A program made the position numbers and the translations under genes. Source: Apostichopus japonicus (taxonomy: Eukaryota; Echinodermata; Holothuroidea; Aspidochirotida; Stichopodidae). From it: a DNA stretch of 64,000 nucleotides. Positions 8,453 to 20,352 of this stretch are shown piece by piece; within the stretch, counting starts at the first letter, position 1, and every line of letters begins with the position of its first letter. The notes below the pieces were generated by a model. It worked only from the letters and a program-made list of their open reading frames with translations. It had not been told where the DNA came from and ran no database searches. The stretch covers positions 2,971,501-3,035,500 of the forward strand of contig NC_092576.1 of the NCBI RefSeq assembly GCF_037975245.1. The letters are read 5' to 3'.

Positions 8453-11446
8453 ATGACACTAGATCTTGGATTACGCCGTATGTTTTCCTGGGTGTTCATA
8501 TTAGCCGACATAAGGACTCCAATCATTGGGGCAGATTTTCTTGCTAACTTTTCTATTTTGGTAGATGTCAGGAACAAGAAGCTAATAGATTCACAGACTA
8601 CTTTACATGTCAACGGAAGTGGATCGAAAGCAAACCCACTTAGCCCAAGAGTCAACATAGCTAATAGTCAAGCGTACGTCACGAAGTTACTTCATGAATT
8701 CCAAGGTATCACAAAGCCGGACTACCAGGAAACTGCATTAAAACATAATGTCACTCACAGCATCATCACCAAAGGTCATCCTGTCACCGCAAGGCCACGT
8801 AGGCTCCATGCAGATAAACTGCAAACAGCAAAAGATGAGTTCAATCACATGTTGCAACTCGGCATCATACGCCCGTCCACCAGTAATTGGGCGTCGCCAC
8901 TACACCTTGTCCCGAAGAAATCTGGAGACTGGCGCCCTTGCGGCGATTACAGGGCTCTTAATAACATTACGGTGCCCGACCAATATCCAATACCACACTT
9001 ACAGGATTTCTCAAACGTACTGGCAGGGAAACAGATATTTTCAACCATTGACCTCGTCCGTGCTTATCACCAAATACCAATCCAACCAGAAGACATACCA
9101 AAAACCGCAATCACAACCCCTTTCGGCCTCTATGAGTTCGTCCGCATGCCTTTTGGCCTCAGGAACGCGGCTCAAACCTTTCAGAGGTTCATTGACCAAG
9201 TTTTAAGGGGATTACCCTTTGTATTCACCTACATCGACGACCTACTCATAGCAAGCAATACCAAAGAGGAACATGAGCAACACCTGCGTGCAATTTTTGA
9301 AAGACTCCAAGACCACGGCGTTGTAATCAACCCCACGAAATGTGTTTTCGGAGCAGATTCAGTAGATTTCTTGGGACATCATGTGACTTCCCAAGGCATC
9401 AGTGCCCTCCCAGAGAAGGTTACAGCAATTCAAGCCTTCACAGAACCAACGACTCTCAAGCAACTAAGAGAATTCTTGGGCATGTTCAATTTTTACCGAC
9501 GCTTTGTACCTCATTGTGCAGACCTATTGTTACCATTAACAGACATGCTAAAAGGGGAAAGGAAAAATGCAAAAATCACATTAAATGATGCTCAACAAAA
9601 AGCATTCAGTCAGGCTAAAGAGACCTTAGCAAAGACAACCTTGTTAACACATCCCCGAGCTGATGCACCAATCCATGTGTCAACCGACGCATCGGATTTC
9701 GCTGTCGGAGGTGTCCTTCATCAAACTATTGAGGGTCAACAACAACCAATCGCTTCCTTCTCAAAGAAGCTGCAACCTGCAGAAACAAGGTACAGCACTT
9801 TTAGCAGAGAACTCCTTGCAATTTATCTCACAATTCGCCACTTCCGCCACTACCTGGAAGGACGTACCTTTTTCGTCCTAACGGATCACAAACCCTTAAC
9901 GTTTGCGTTGCAAGCTAAGCCTGACAAACATTCGCCAAGGGAAATCAGACAACTAGACTTCATTTCGCAATATACAACTGATATCAGACACATCAAAGGC
10001 ACCGAAAACCTCGTAGCAGACGCACTTTCGAGGTCACGATTGGAACATATTTCAACATCATCAATACCAACCACTGTTGTCGACACCGATAACATAGCGT
10101 TAACTCAAACGACGGATGACGAGCTGGAAAGCTTACGAAAATCATCGTCGTTACAATTTTTAGATGTTCCAGTACCAATGACTGAGCGAACCATCGCATG
10201 TGACATTTCCACGGGCATTCCACGACCATATATTCCGCAATCATACCGCAGACAGGTATTCGATTCGGTCCACTCATTAGCACATCCAGGCACAAGGGCA
10301 ACTAGAACGCTAATCAAAAAACGATATGTCTGGCCATCCATGAATCACGATATCGCCAAATGGACACGGCAGTGTGCCAGGTGCCAACAGGTGAAAGTAC
10401 ACCGCCATACCAAACCAGTTTTGTCAACAATACCACCGGCGAACGCACGTTTCAAGCAACTGCATATAGACTTAGTAGGTCCATTACCACCTTCTAAGGG
10501 TTACATATACCTCCTGACCATTATGGACCGTTATACGCGATGGCCAGCGGCATTACCACTAACAGATGCTACCGCGAGCACTGTGGTCAACGCACTACTT
10601 CACCACTGGATTGCAAATTACGGAATCCCAGACACCATAACTACTGACCGTGGGGCACAATTTGAAGCCCATTTATTTCAACGCATCAGTGACCTTTTTG
10701 GATTCAGAAGAATTCGCACTACCTCCTACCATCCAGAGGCAAATGGTATGATAGAGCGGTTTCATCGCCGATTAAAAGAAGCCATAAAAGCAACAGACAA
10801 CCCGTCTGCTTGGTATGATTCCTTACCAATTATCATGTTAGCTCTACGGAACAACCCTAGAAGAGATACAGACTGCAGCCCAGCAGAACTACTCTACGGT
10901 GAACCACTAACAATGCCTTGTGATCTAATTACCGAACAGAAACCCCAAGGGTGTTTGGACCCTAGCGATTTTGTCGACAGGCTGCGACAGCAGATGTCAA
11001 GGTTACAGCCAATCCTAACAAGGCCAACTAAACGTGCAAGCTACCTACCAAAAGACATCAACAGCTGCTCACACGTGTGGATTCGCATCGACCGTGTGAG
11101 AAAACCACTCGAAGCACCCTACTCAGGACCTTATAAAGTTTTGAAACGAACGGAGCATTACTTCACACTCAAAATGAAAGACAAGGAAGACACCGTCAGC
11201 GTCAGTAGACTTAAACCAGCATATCTGGAAGACGACTTCCACACCATCAACCAACAACCAACGTGCTACGAGGCAGCACCAAACACCCCGAGTACTACAA
11301 CAAACAAACATCCAACACACACCAACAAAAATGCTACAACAAACAAACAAACGAAAGTTACATTTTCAATACCACAAAAACAAACTCGTTCAGGCAGAAA
11401 AGTCCACCGACCGACAAGGTTTATTCAAACATTGAATCCAGAATGA
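8453..11446 (+). CDS. pol: Pol: protease end, reverse transcriptase, RNase H, integrase
   Basis: 997 residues from the first ATG; the frame is actually open from about 8405, so this ATG is not the natural start. The end of the protease (IIGADFL) is at about residues 22-28. Reverse transcriptase covers about 100-330, with [16 protein letters not shown], the FGL loops and the catalytic YIDD at 260-263. RNase H follows with [11 protein letters not shown] (Asp412) and LTDHKPL. Integrase has the zinc HHCC set H607, H611, C641, C644 and the catalytic triad D673, D732, E768 with 35 residues between the last two. A GPY/F-like module (GPYKVLKR) and a basic tail end the protein. All main catalytic residues are present. 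It copies element RNA to DNA and inserts it. The break in the protease upstream probably prevents normal expression from this copy. Confidence 0.95.
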   Translation: MTLDLGLRRMFSWVFILADIRTPIIGADFLANFSILVDVRNKKLIDSQTTLHVNGSGSKANPLSPRVNIANSQAYVTKLLHEFQGITKPDYQETALKHNVTHSIITKGHPVTARPRRLHADKLQTAKDEFNHMLQLGIIRPSTSNWASPLHLVPKKSGDWRPCGDYRALNNITVPDQYPIPHLQDFSNVLAGKQIFSTIDLVRAYHQIPIQPEDIPKTAITTPFGLYEFVRMPFGLRNAAQTFQRFIDQVLRGLPFVFTYIDDLLIASNTKEEHEQHLRAIFERLQDHGVVINPTKCVFGADSVDFLGHHVTSQGISALPEKVTAIQAFTEPTTLKQLREFLGMFNFYRRFVPHCADLLLPLTDMLKGERKNAKITLNDAQQKAFSQAKETLAKTTLLTHPRADAPIHVSTDASDFAVGGVLHQTIEGQQQPIASFSKKLQPAETRYSTFSRELLAIYLTIRHFRHYLEGRTFFVLTDHKPLTFALQAKPDKHSPREIRQLDFISQYTTDIRHIKGTENLVADALSRSRLEHISTSSIPTTVVDTDNIALTQTTDDELESLRKSSSLQFLDVPVPMTERTIACDISTGIPRPYIPQSYRRQVFDSVHSLAHPGTRATRTLIKKRYVWPSMNHDIAKWTRQCARCQQVKVHRHTKPVLSTIPPANARFKQLHIDLVGPLPPSKGYIYLLTIMDRYTRWPAALPLTDATASTVVNALLHHWIANYGIPDTITTDRGAQFEAHLFQRISDLFGFRRIRTTSYHPEANGMIERFHRRLKEAIKATDNPSAWYDSLPIIMLALRNNPRRDTDCSPAELLYGEPLTMPCDLITEQKPQGCLDPSDFVDRLRQQMSRLQPILTRPTKRASYLPKDINSCSHVWIRIDRVRKPLEAPYSGPYKVLKRTEHYFTLKMKDKEDTVSVSRLKPAYLEDDFHTINQQPTCYEAAPNTPSTTTNKHPTHTNKNATTNKQTKVTFSIPQKQTRSGRKVHRPTRFIQTLNPE

Positions 11447-11503
11447 ACAGGAAAGGCATTTTAGACTACAATATCGATTTTCATGTTTTTCAACCCTCAA
11501 TCT

Positions 11504-11511
11504 GGAGGGGG
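11504..11511 (+). other. Polypurine tract
   Basis: GGAGGGGG lies five bases before the 3' LTR. This is the usual position for the plus-strand DNA primer. Confidence 0.75.
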
Positions 11512-11515
11512 CTAA

Positions 11516-12173
11516 TGTAGAGTCAACAGCATTGCCGGATTTCTGGATAGCGCCATCTTTTTTTTCCCCTGGACAACGGGTTACGAAAGAGAAAAACAAC
11601 ACGTTTTTCGGTGTAGAAAATAGTGTATTTAAAAAGCGTACTTACGTGCTCCATTATTAACCAATCATTACGGAAGTTTGATTAGGACTTACCTAAAAAT
11701 CGCAAGGAACATTATATATCGTATCTACCAGTGTTATATTACATATTTTATCGTTTATTTGTGAAGAGAAGTTCCACATCTTTACGAACTTCGGCTAAGT
11801 AGCCTACCAATTAAATCGCGTTACCTATCAGCATTAGGCTGCTGTGTAAGGCCTATACTTCATTCCATTTCTCCGCGGACCGCGATATTTATTTGTGTTG
11901 AGGATAGAATCATCCAGTTCATCACTATTCACCTTTATGTTGGATGCCACGAGCCCGTGAACTTATTCTATTATTATACATCCAGTTCGGATTCCGGCAT
12001 ATATATATTTATATTTCATCTTAAGGAATTACGTTTCACCAGCAGTGTAATTCTGTCTGTCGCCCTCACTCCTGTCGTGAATACGACTTACGTGCCGGCG
12101 AAGCAGATTCCAGACTCCCCAACATAAGGAATAGGTAAGAACTTTTATTATAGTATTTAAAACCGCCTCAACA
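11516..12173 (+). repeat. 3' LTR
   Basis: 658 bp, matching the 5' LTR apart from about four substitutions (for example near its base 14 and at the GTACGTACC/GTATCTACC site) and one extra C. It is followed directly by the target duplication TATC. Confidence 0.95.
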
Positions 12174-12177
12174 TATC

Positions 12178-12812
12178 TACCCTGTAGAGCATAGATATTC
12201 TACAATGTTGATGTGAAACTACTGCTCAGTACCTTGTTTTTAACTCGAGATATGGTTGTTTGAAACGTTTTCTTCTTTCCAGTAACCCTTCCTTATTGAA
12301 TGCAGTTGATCACAGTAGGTGATCTGTGTTGTCATCAATGAGGTACGCAGATATTTCATACAATTCGGTCGTATTTACTACTTCACGTGAATACGCAACG
12401 TTTTCATTTCTTTGCACACATGAACGATGACTTCCTTTACACATGTATTCCCTACTCCAGGTTTATTTTTCTGGTGTTTAATATTTGTCTATAGTATAAT
12501 AAAGGAGTTTTCCAAAGATTTTCTAGTTTACGCATGACTCCATACATAAACGATTCCGTGACAATGACGGCTTCAACCCTGTAGTTCCCATTCCAAGGCT
12601 TCAACGCGTGTAGTTCCCATTCCAAGGTTATTTTTTTCCCGGTGTTTAGCTTTTTTCTTTACTATTAAGAGTTTTCATAAGACTTCTATTTAACGCATGA
12701 CCCCCTGGAACTATGTAAGGAGACCGACAACCCAATCAAGGTTATTGTTTGAAATAGCGTTATGTTGTTGTGCTTCCATTGAATAAACAGATAACAACAT
12801 ACTGAATATATA
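12178..12812. repeat. Diverged tandem duplication downstream of the LTR element
   Basis: Two blocks (about 12447-12540 and 12610-12705) share CCAGGTTATTTTT, a GGTGTTTA phrase, GAGTTTTC and ACGCATGAC. TGTAGTTCCCATTCCAAGG is also present twice near 12580-12630. No gene is seen. Confidence 0.55.
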
Positions 12813-12924
12813 TATATGTAGATAGATAGATATATAGATAGATAGACACATGCATACATAACTAGCTAGCTAGCTAGACACATGCATACATAACTAGCTA
12901 GCTAGCTAGCTAGCTAAAAAGATA
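12813..12924. repeat. GATA / TAGC microsatellites
   Basis: (TA)n, (GATA)n and (CTAG)n runs with the phrase ACACATGCATACATAACTAG present twice. They lead directly into the GATG array. Confidence 0.9.
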
Positions 12925-13439
12925 GATGGATGGATGGATGGATGGATGGATGGATGGATGGATGGATGGATGGATGGATGGATGGATGGATGGATGGATG
13001 GATGGATGGATGGATGGATGGATGGATGGATGGATGGATGGATGGATGGATGGATGGATGGATGGATGGATGGATGGATGGATGGATGGATGGATGGATG
13101 GATGGATGGATGGATGGATGGATGGATGGATGGATGGATGGATGGATGGATGGATGGATGGATGGATGGATGGATGGATGGATGGATGGATGGATGGATG
13201 GATGGATGGATGGATGGATGGATGGATGGATGGATGGATGGATGGATGGATGGATGGATGGATGGATGGATGGATGGATGGATGGATGGATGGATGGATG
13301 GATGGATGGATGGATGGATGGATGGATGGATGGATGGATGGATGGATGGATGGATGGATGGATGGATGGATGGATGGATGGATGGATGGATGGATGGATG
13401 GATGGATGGATGGATGGATGGATGGATGGATGGATGGAT
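12925..13439 (+). repeat. Perfect (GATG)n tetranucleotide array, about 129 copies
   Basis: About 515 bp with no interruption that I can see. The 4-bp unit leaves three + frames open as Met-Asp-Gly-Trp repeats, so the apparent long ORFs here are artefacts of the repeat. Confidence 0.97.
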
Positions 13440-14335
13440 AGGTAATATCTTTATTAGTTCACCTCGTCATTTAAACAGAATGAGGTGTGAGTCAACAAAA
13501 ATATACCTGAATAGTAGCCTAGTGTTAGGATTGCAGTACATTCTATGCTTGTATCTGTTGCGCGAGTAGCTACAGTAGACTGGAGTAACGCTATTTATCT
13601 ATACTGAATCGGTGTAACAGTGGGACTGTCGGTACATTTAATTAGAGCTGTGTGTAAATGAGGAAACAGGTGGTGTAAGTCACTGACGGAAATTGATGAC
13701 AATGGGTGTAACTCGTATAAAAATGATGAATTAATCACTCAAATTAATTGTGACCGCGAAGACTACAATACCTAGACCAAGGTTAATTAATTTAAGAGTT
13801 AGCCTAACCATACCTAAGGATTTTTGCCAATGTTTAATGTCATAGTGCCACTTGGGATGGTGGGGGGGGGGGCGATATAATGTATCTTTTGGTGTCCTGT
13901 CTCCTTTTCAATGTGAATGTAAATAGTTCAATAAACAAATACCAGCTTTATGACAAATTAAAACATGCAAACGCCAGCTCGTTTCCACTTAAGACTTCCT
14001 CCAGTCTTCAATTTCATGTATAAATAAGCGTTAAAAATGTAACATCTCCCTAAAGAATTACGGTTTCTCTTAGCTGTTGGCGGCTTTGCTCATCACGAGC
14101 ATTACTCTAGCCTTAAAACTACCTTTTTTCTAGCTAAGTAATGCCTAGTTACATAGTTGAAGGTCACATACTTTAACATGAAACTTTGGAAGGTACTAGC
14201 ATAGTTTATACTTAAGTAGTTATTTTGCTACAAAGGACGAAGAAGTGGGGGGGGGGGGGGCGATTAGACCGAATTACTAGAAAATCTGTATAGCAACTCT
14301 TAATACTGTCTTGCCAAATCAATTAATGAAGGATC
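13440..14335. other. Noncoding stretch with poly-G runs
   Basis: No gene seen. Runs of about 11 and 13 G occur near 13861 and 14247. The sequence is otherwise AT-rich. Confidence 0.4.
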
Positions 14336-14339
14336 TTTT

Positions 14340-15370
14340 ACGATTTATCAAAAAAAAATTGCTTCTTCATTGGCTGACACAATTTCTTCAAGGATGGCCC
14401 AGACAAGTAAGGTTGGATAAAGGGTTATCGGAAATATTGGAAATAAAGGTTGGTGTGCCTTGGGGGGGGGGGGGTTGTCCATCATAGGCTATATTATTTA
14501 CTATATATACTGATGAAATTAGGTCAAACTCACACATTTCTATAACAAAATATGCCGATGATACTGCTGTATCATGTACAATTCATAAGAGCTCTGTTGA
14601 AACTGACCAATGAAATTTTCATTGTTCTGTAAATGACATAATTCCAACATGTGACCGCAAGACTTCATTGCGTAACTCCCCCCCCCCCCAAAAAAAAAAA
14701 ATATAGAGGAAATTCGTTTTTGAAAATAAACCATAAAACATGAAGGTCTCATTCTATCAAGGTCGCAACGTATTATTATTATTATTATTATTGAGGGATC
14801 TGATGTGGCTAGAACCTCCAAAACTAAGTACTGGGAGTATACAGCGACGACAGTTTGACCTTTTCTTGCAAAGCATCATTGAAGGTATTAAAAAAGTATA
14901 TTATATAGTATCTAGTGTGGATTACGTTGTGTCTTACTTTAAACAAAATGCTAATGAAAATGTTTTCAATACTATTCAACCTGGCACATGTGATCTATGC
15001 AGTTCCTGTCTGGTACCATTTTACATAAGCAAAGAAAAGAAGAATGAAGTTTATGATATACACATCAGCTATATTAATTTAGAATACAATATACTTTTAG
15101 AAAAAGTAAATGCTGCTGAAAGACCTGAGTTTACAAGAATAGCTAATGAGATTTACAGTGATCAGAATAACCCTTTGTATACTGTAATAAAAAGTCACCT
15201 GCACAAATCGTGCAGAAATCTAAGAAATCCACACAAAATACCGAACGTAAGTTTACAGCAACTCATTTATTTACCGTGCTGCTTTATACATTCCATTCGA
15301 GCACTTAGAATGTTTGTTGTAGTCTGTTTGTTATATCGTTTTATGTATTTACTTTTGTATGTGTAGATGT
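14340..15370 (+). mobile_element. 3' fragment of a LINE (non-LTR retrotransposon), decayed
   Basis: Remains of a reverse transcriptase read along the + strand. A GVP motif at about 14450 runs into a poly-G tract where the usual QGS should follow. FTIYTDEIRSNSHI and the catalytic KYADDTAV come next (YADD at 14551-14562). GVYSDDSLTF is in another frame near 14830. From about 15045 comes NAAERPEFTRIANEI followed by NPLYTVIKSHL, typical of the very end of such proteins. Stops, a (TTA)n run and several frame changes show that it is dead. I cannot assign the clade with confidence. Confidence 0.7.
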
Positions 15371-15711
15371 ATTTTATATGATATCCTATCATCTTGACAA
15401 TTTCTCCCTTTTTATATTAGTTATTGTTGGACTGTTTGGTATCCTATCATCTTAAAAAAAAACTTTTATATGAGTTATTCTTCTTGTTGAGGTATTATAT
15501 GACTCCTCTCTATAAATTTTATATGTATACTGGAAGGAAAAAAAAAGAAGGAACAACATACTACAGTACAACTTGAAAACACTTGAACAATGGCACAGTT
15601 GTTTCCTTCTTTAAATCTGAGGATTCACACGAGGTTTGGTTGGATATTATGAATGTGCCTGTGAGCGTAAGTATACTGGAAGGAAATAAAACGAAGGAAC
15701 AACATACTACA
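15371..15711. repeat. LINE-end duplicates and an 80-bp repeat flanking the transposon
   Basis: GGTATCCTATCATCTT is present twice at 15380-15460. TATACTGGAAGGAAA...GAAGGAACAACATACTAC is present twice (15525 and 15671). The stretch GTACAACTTGAAAACACTTG through GAATGTGCCTGTGAG (15563-15670) returns at 17164-17236 on the other side of the element. Confidence 0.6.
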
Positions 15712-17160
15712 CAGGGGCGTATGCAGGATTTTCTAACCCCGGGGGCGCGAATTTCTATCTAAGCGGAGCGCCACCATCAGTTGGCGCGCAGCGTACAAGA
15801 AAATTTCGGGTTTGATACCCCCCAGATCACCGGAAATGGCACTTCTCGGGCTTGAAATGACCAACCAAATGTACACTTTTGCCTGAGAACCAAGAATTTC
15901 CGAATAGTTTTTTTTTTCCATCCATAACCTTTTTCAAGATTGTCACCGGTCACACATCATGTTCGACCTCATCGCATCTCCTGTGGTTCATTGTTTTTGT
16001 AGGTGATTCTACGTCGCGGCCCACAATACCCGTCAGCCCCACTTTTCAAGGTTTTAAGCCCATTATTTGTTCAGAATTTAAAATTCACAATTCTCGTGAA
16101 TAAATTCACTTCAAAAAATACCCATAATGTTGCACAAAATTTCATCTATGGACACCAATATAGAAAAACCTCCTTCAACCCCTAACAGACCGGTCAAAAT
16201 TGCACGAGTAGAGGGAAGTATGATGAAGAATGGTGGTCAGGGAATTTTCAAAAATTCAGACACAGTTAATTTATTGGTGTACAAGTATTAAACCTCTTAT
16301 AACGGCTACTATAAAACTTCGTTGAAGGAAATTAAAATATACCAGATATTTCCGGAACCGAACACTACGCACATCTACAGTTTTGAGGCTGTTTATCCCG
16401 GAACGCCATTTTCATGTTCACTGATATCATGTGATATCTGCAGTTTGCTTTTAAAAATCGAATAACTGAAATGAGACTGAAATAAATGACTATTATCTGT
16501 TTATTGTGCAATGCTCTACCAGTGCGTAACGATGGGCCTGGGGGGGGGGGGCTCCTGGCCCAAAAATCCCCCTACCAGGAGGCCTAGCAAGGGCGTCCGC
16601 AGAAATGTAGTACGAGGGAGGGGGGGGGGGGGGGTCAGTAGGTCATATAGGTGTAACACACTACTTGATACTATCTAAGCGGAGCGCCACCATCAGTTGG
16701 CGCGGAGCGTACGACGATTTCTTTGCCAAAAAATATTCCTAGATCGTCGGAAAAGACACTTTCCGTTCAAGTTGCATTGACACATCGGTTATTTTGAGAT
16801 CTCATGTCTTAGGATTTTGACTTTCAATAATGTCAGTAATGCATTATGGGTCAGTATGCAATGAACATAACTAGAGAACTGTTGGTTAGAAGAAATCATT
16901 GAAATGTCAAATGCTTAATTTTTTTTTTTTTTAATTTTCCAGGGGTGGGCGTAGTTTTCATGCAGATGGGAACAATCTCAAGAAGCGGTGGGTGCGTCTT
17001 TTTCTCCTTTTTTCTTTTTCTTCTTTTTCTTTTCCCTTCCTTCCTCTCCTTCCTCCTCTTTCCCCCCTCTTTTTTCCTTTTTTCTCCTCTTTTTTTTCCT
17101 CTCCTCTTTTTCTATACCCGGGGGGCGCGCGCCCCCAACGCCCCCCTGGATACGCGCCTG
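15712..17160 (+). mobile_element. Composite non-autonomous DNA transposon, copy A
   Basis: The left end is CAGGGGCGTATGCAGG and the right end reads as the inverse of CAGGCGCGTATCCAGG, so it has imperfect terminal inverted repeats of about 16 bp. Inside are a unit shared with 29175-29796 and 42650-43436 in reverse, two GCGCC cores (15755-15796 and 16670-16712), poly-G runs at 16540 and 16621, and a pyrimidine-rich right part (17000-17120) shared with 25900 and 41380. No protein is encoded; ORFs here follow the repeat. Confidence 0.7.
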
Positions 17161-17476
17161 CTATAGTACAACTTGGAAACACTTGAACAATGGCACATTT
17201 GTTGGGTTGGATATTATGAATGTGCCTGTGAGGGTAATAAAATTTCACATTCCGTTTAAGGGGATAGTATAGTGGAAAAGCTTCCCAAAGCGTTTGAAGG
17301 ATACTTAGAAATTATTGTCAGAGACATTTCACGTATTACACTAACTTGAAAATGAAGAATTGCACACAATTTTTCGTAGTCTGTGTGCTTTATAAGAGCT
17401 CCGACTTAACAGATTATGCCATTAGAACTATTATTATTGCAACTGCATGTGTTCACATTTCATCATATACCTTAAC
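17161..17476. other. Right flank of copy A
   Basis: Begins with the second copy of the 80-bp flank repeat (17164-17236). After that it is plain AT-rich sequence without a recognisable feature. Confidence 0.45.
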
Positions 17477-17477
17477 T

Positions 17478-17935
17478 ATTTTATACATTGTAGAAAATGG
17501 TTGGGGTTCTTTAAAATAAATAGGACCAATATATCACCCTTTCAGCAGCCGGCTCTCCTTGCCCTCGCTACCTCAACATCTCTCTATCCGACACCCTCCA
17601 TTTCACCCAAGAAAAACATACTAAAACACTTACATCCGCCTATAACCCATACAAATTCCGTGTCTATTTTATACATTGCAACAAAACGTGGGCGTTCTTT
17701 TTAAAAATTAATAAGACCAATATACCACCATTTAAACAGCCGGCTCTCCTTGCCCTATATACCACCTCCCCTCGTCATATCCGACTCCATCCATGCCACT
17801 CAAGAAAAACATACTAAAACACGTATGTTGATACCTGCGTATAACCCATTCCTTGTCTATTTTATACATTAAAGTAAACCGTGGACGTTCTTTTTAATAT
17901 TAATCAGACCAATGTACCACCCCTTCGATTATTTT
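17478..17935 (+). repeat. Three tandem copies of a ~190-bp unit
   Basis: Copies start at about 17478, 17667 and 17860 with TTTTATACATT. The first two share GCCGGCTCTCCTTGCCCT, AAGAAAAACATACTAAAACAC and TATAACCCAT. The third is cut short. They differ by many substitutions, so the duplication is old. Confidence 0.8.
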
Positions 17936-19700
17936 CTTCTTTCGTTAGGTTATTCAACCTACCCCCTTCCTCTCCGCATGTGACAGTGAACATTCACGTT
18001 GTACCCTATGGCTACTACACACAAAAGTGACGAATACAAGTCTGTGACAGGACGAAACTTCAAAATTTAGTTCTAGCATTGTGACGAATGTGTGACGAAT
18101 GTCTTAAATTAACTGAAAATGACATGACATAACGACGAATACACTAAATTTACTACTTTGTAAGAAATTTTTAGATCAGCAACAAACATGAGAACTCAAA
18201 GTTATATTTGTTATATTTAAAATATTGACAACTTTCGGTACAAAAGATCCTTTTTGTAATTACGCTTTACTAAAGTCAAAATATACAAATCTTAGAGCGC
18301 GTTTTCTCAAAACTCACATTTTGAACATTCGTCACTGCGCCAGAACGGGGACGAAATGTAGCGAATACAGAGACTTATTGAATGTGAAAGGAAGTGTATC
18401 TAGAAACCCTTGTGGGCTTTTCTAGTGATATCCTCCCTGTACATGATGTAGTGTTAGTTCTATGAGTTTGGCTGTGTTGCCAATCTATGTTTAACACACA
18501 CACACAAAAAAAAATTCTGTAGAATACCAGCAGCCAGGACGCTTACGCTTAGACGGAATTTTACAGCAGTTTGTGAAAAACGGTGCAAAAAAAAAATACG
18601 CAGTGAACTTTCGTCGTTATTTTCGGTTCAATACCAACTCTAATGCAAAGGTTTCTTCTGTTATAGGGATGAATTTCTCTTACTTTTTCCTTTGTTAATT
18701 TGTCATTCATCGATAAGCATACCATTGCATTCAGAGGCTAACGGGTACTTTTCTTAAGAAAGGTGCCCAAGGAAGAATATGGTTACGAAAAACAAGCAAC
18801 TGACTGATCCGCTCTCAACCCCAGTTCGCTTGCATCGAGACTGTGATTGTGTGATCATTGTCAGGTGTGTATCACGATTCCCTACAAGATGAACATCATG
18901 CTACACATGTTACTTTTCATGAAAAGTCACCCAGGGAGGAACCTGGCCACTATAAACCAAGCAATGCACCAACTGATCCGCTCTTAACCACAGTCCGATT
19001 TCGTCGCGACTTTGTCTCTGTGATCTCGCTGGCGTGCATACGAACGCGCGCGATTGCAAACGTTACTGAGACTTCGGCATCGAAACCAAAAACGATCTAA
19101 AGCATTTTAGTAAATGGTACATTCTGATCGTGTCAAAGCTTCAAAGCAATAATGGAGATGTAGAATTGGTAATGATGTATTCCTAGAGCCCAAATCCGTC
19201 ACCAATTTGTACAATTCATAACAGTGCCCTCTATCACAATGACTACCATTTTAATCCACATCCCTAGTACACTCTGTAGTTTATATAGATGTGTTCATAT
19301 GCTTGCTTTAGATATACCATAACTGCGGTGTTATATCCACGTTAGCATACCATAAATGAGTTTAAAACTAATACTCTAAAATGATAATTAGGTGTAAAAC
19401 ATCAAAAGCAACAGAATGTATTCTTTTTCTTTCTTTAGAAGTGTGAATTTGATGAGACGATGTATCACTTGTTTGTATAGTTTGACTTCCTTCGATATTT
19501 TGCTTCCTCAAGAAAAAATTCAAAGACAACGTTTATAGTCAGTGTGTTGTTTTATATTGTAAAAAATTTATGTTGTTATTTGAATACTAAATCTAAAAGT
19601 AATTGGACTGCAAAGTTAATGGAAAAGTGCTCGGAGTTCATTCATTGTCCTAAAAAATACAATCATCATTACACGTTAGTTACACAGTACTGAGAACTTC

Positions 19701-19703
<3 letters not shown>
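17936..19703. other. Noncoding stretch with one old duplication
   Basis: No gene recognised. A diverged repeat pair lies at about 18800-18865 and 18970-19030, sharing ACTGATCCGCTCT and GTGTGATC-type blocks. Short homopolymer A runs occur near 18510 and 18590. Confidence 0.4.
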
Positions 19704-19765
<62 letters not shown>

Positions 19766-19772
19766 CATATAT
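19704..19772. repeat. (TA)n microsatellite
   Basis: About 50 bp of pure TA followed by ATACATATACATA-type variants. Confidence 0.95.
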
Positions 19773-19997
19773 ATAATATCCCGAATTATCTCCCGATTTA
19801 GGAAGGATATGATTGCGCCCTCAACCCAACCATAAAATTATACTATTCTTTTCAATGATGGAAATCCCGACCTATGATGCTATGGGATCAACCACGTTAG
19901 TATATATTTAAGAATTGTTACATACTGACTAAAGACAATCATACTTTCGATTGCTCTCTGACTAATATCTTCTCAATTATGGCGTTGGATACGGGAG

Positions 19998-20352
19998 TCC
20001 TAAGTGTACTTGTAAAAAACTTGCATCGTAATTATCGTCTTTATATTACAATATAAGTACATTTGTATCAGAAGAATTATCGGAAGGACGTTACGAACTT
20101 TAGAACATCAAACGTTCCGTAGTAATGTATCCAACATAAAGTAAAACAGTGCATTGAGGTGCATACGGTTTCACTATGGAATCCCCAAGTGTACTTGCAA
20201 ACAAGTTGCATCGTAGTTATCGTCTTTATATTACAATATAAGTACATTTGTATCAGAAGAATTATCGGAAGGACGATACGAACTTAAGAACATCGAACGT
20301 TCCGTAGTAATGTATCCAACATAAAGTAAAACAGTTCATTGAGATGCATAAA
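19998..20352 (+). repeat. Tandem duplication, ~180-bp unit x2
   Basis: Both copies share CAAGTGTACTTG-like starts, ATTATCGTCTTTATATTAC, AGAAGAATTATCGGAAGGAC and CGTTCCGTAGTAATGTATCC. Copy 1 is 19998-20181 and copy 2 about 20183-20352, with few differences. Confidence 0.85.

Larger units (their letters stand above)
5909..12173 (+). mobile_element. Ty3/gypsy-type LTR retrotransposon, nearly complete
   Basis: A 6.27-kb element with LTRs at 5909-6565 and 11516-12173, starting TG and ending CA. It is flanked by a 4-bp duplication TATC (5905-5908, 12174-12177). The order is LTR, primer site, SGNH-like ORF, gag, protease, reverse transcriptase, RNase H, integrase, polypurine tract, LTR. Integrase after RNase H places it in Ty3/gypsy (Metaviridae). 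The LTRs differ by about four substitutions and one indel over about 657 bp, so the insertion is young. The protease reading frame is broken, so this copy probably cannot make a full Pol. Confidence 0.95.

Noticed and set aside
7085..10341. Minus-strand ORFs across the retrotransposon
   Set aside because: They are shadows of the gag and pol frames, which carry all the motifs.
12926..13569. Long ORFs of Met-Asp-Gly-Trp repeats
   Set aside because: They arise in three frames from the 4-bp GATG unit and have no non-repeat coding content.
16945..17272. Phe/Pro/Ser-rich and Arg/Glu/Lys-rich ORFs
   Set aside because: They translate the pyrimidine/purine tract of the composite transposon; the same occurs at 25643-26233 and 41313-41558.
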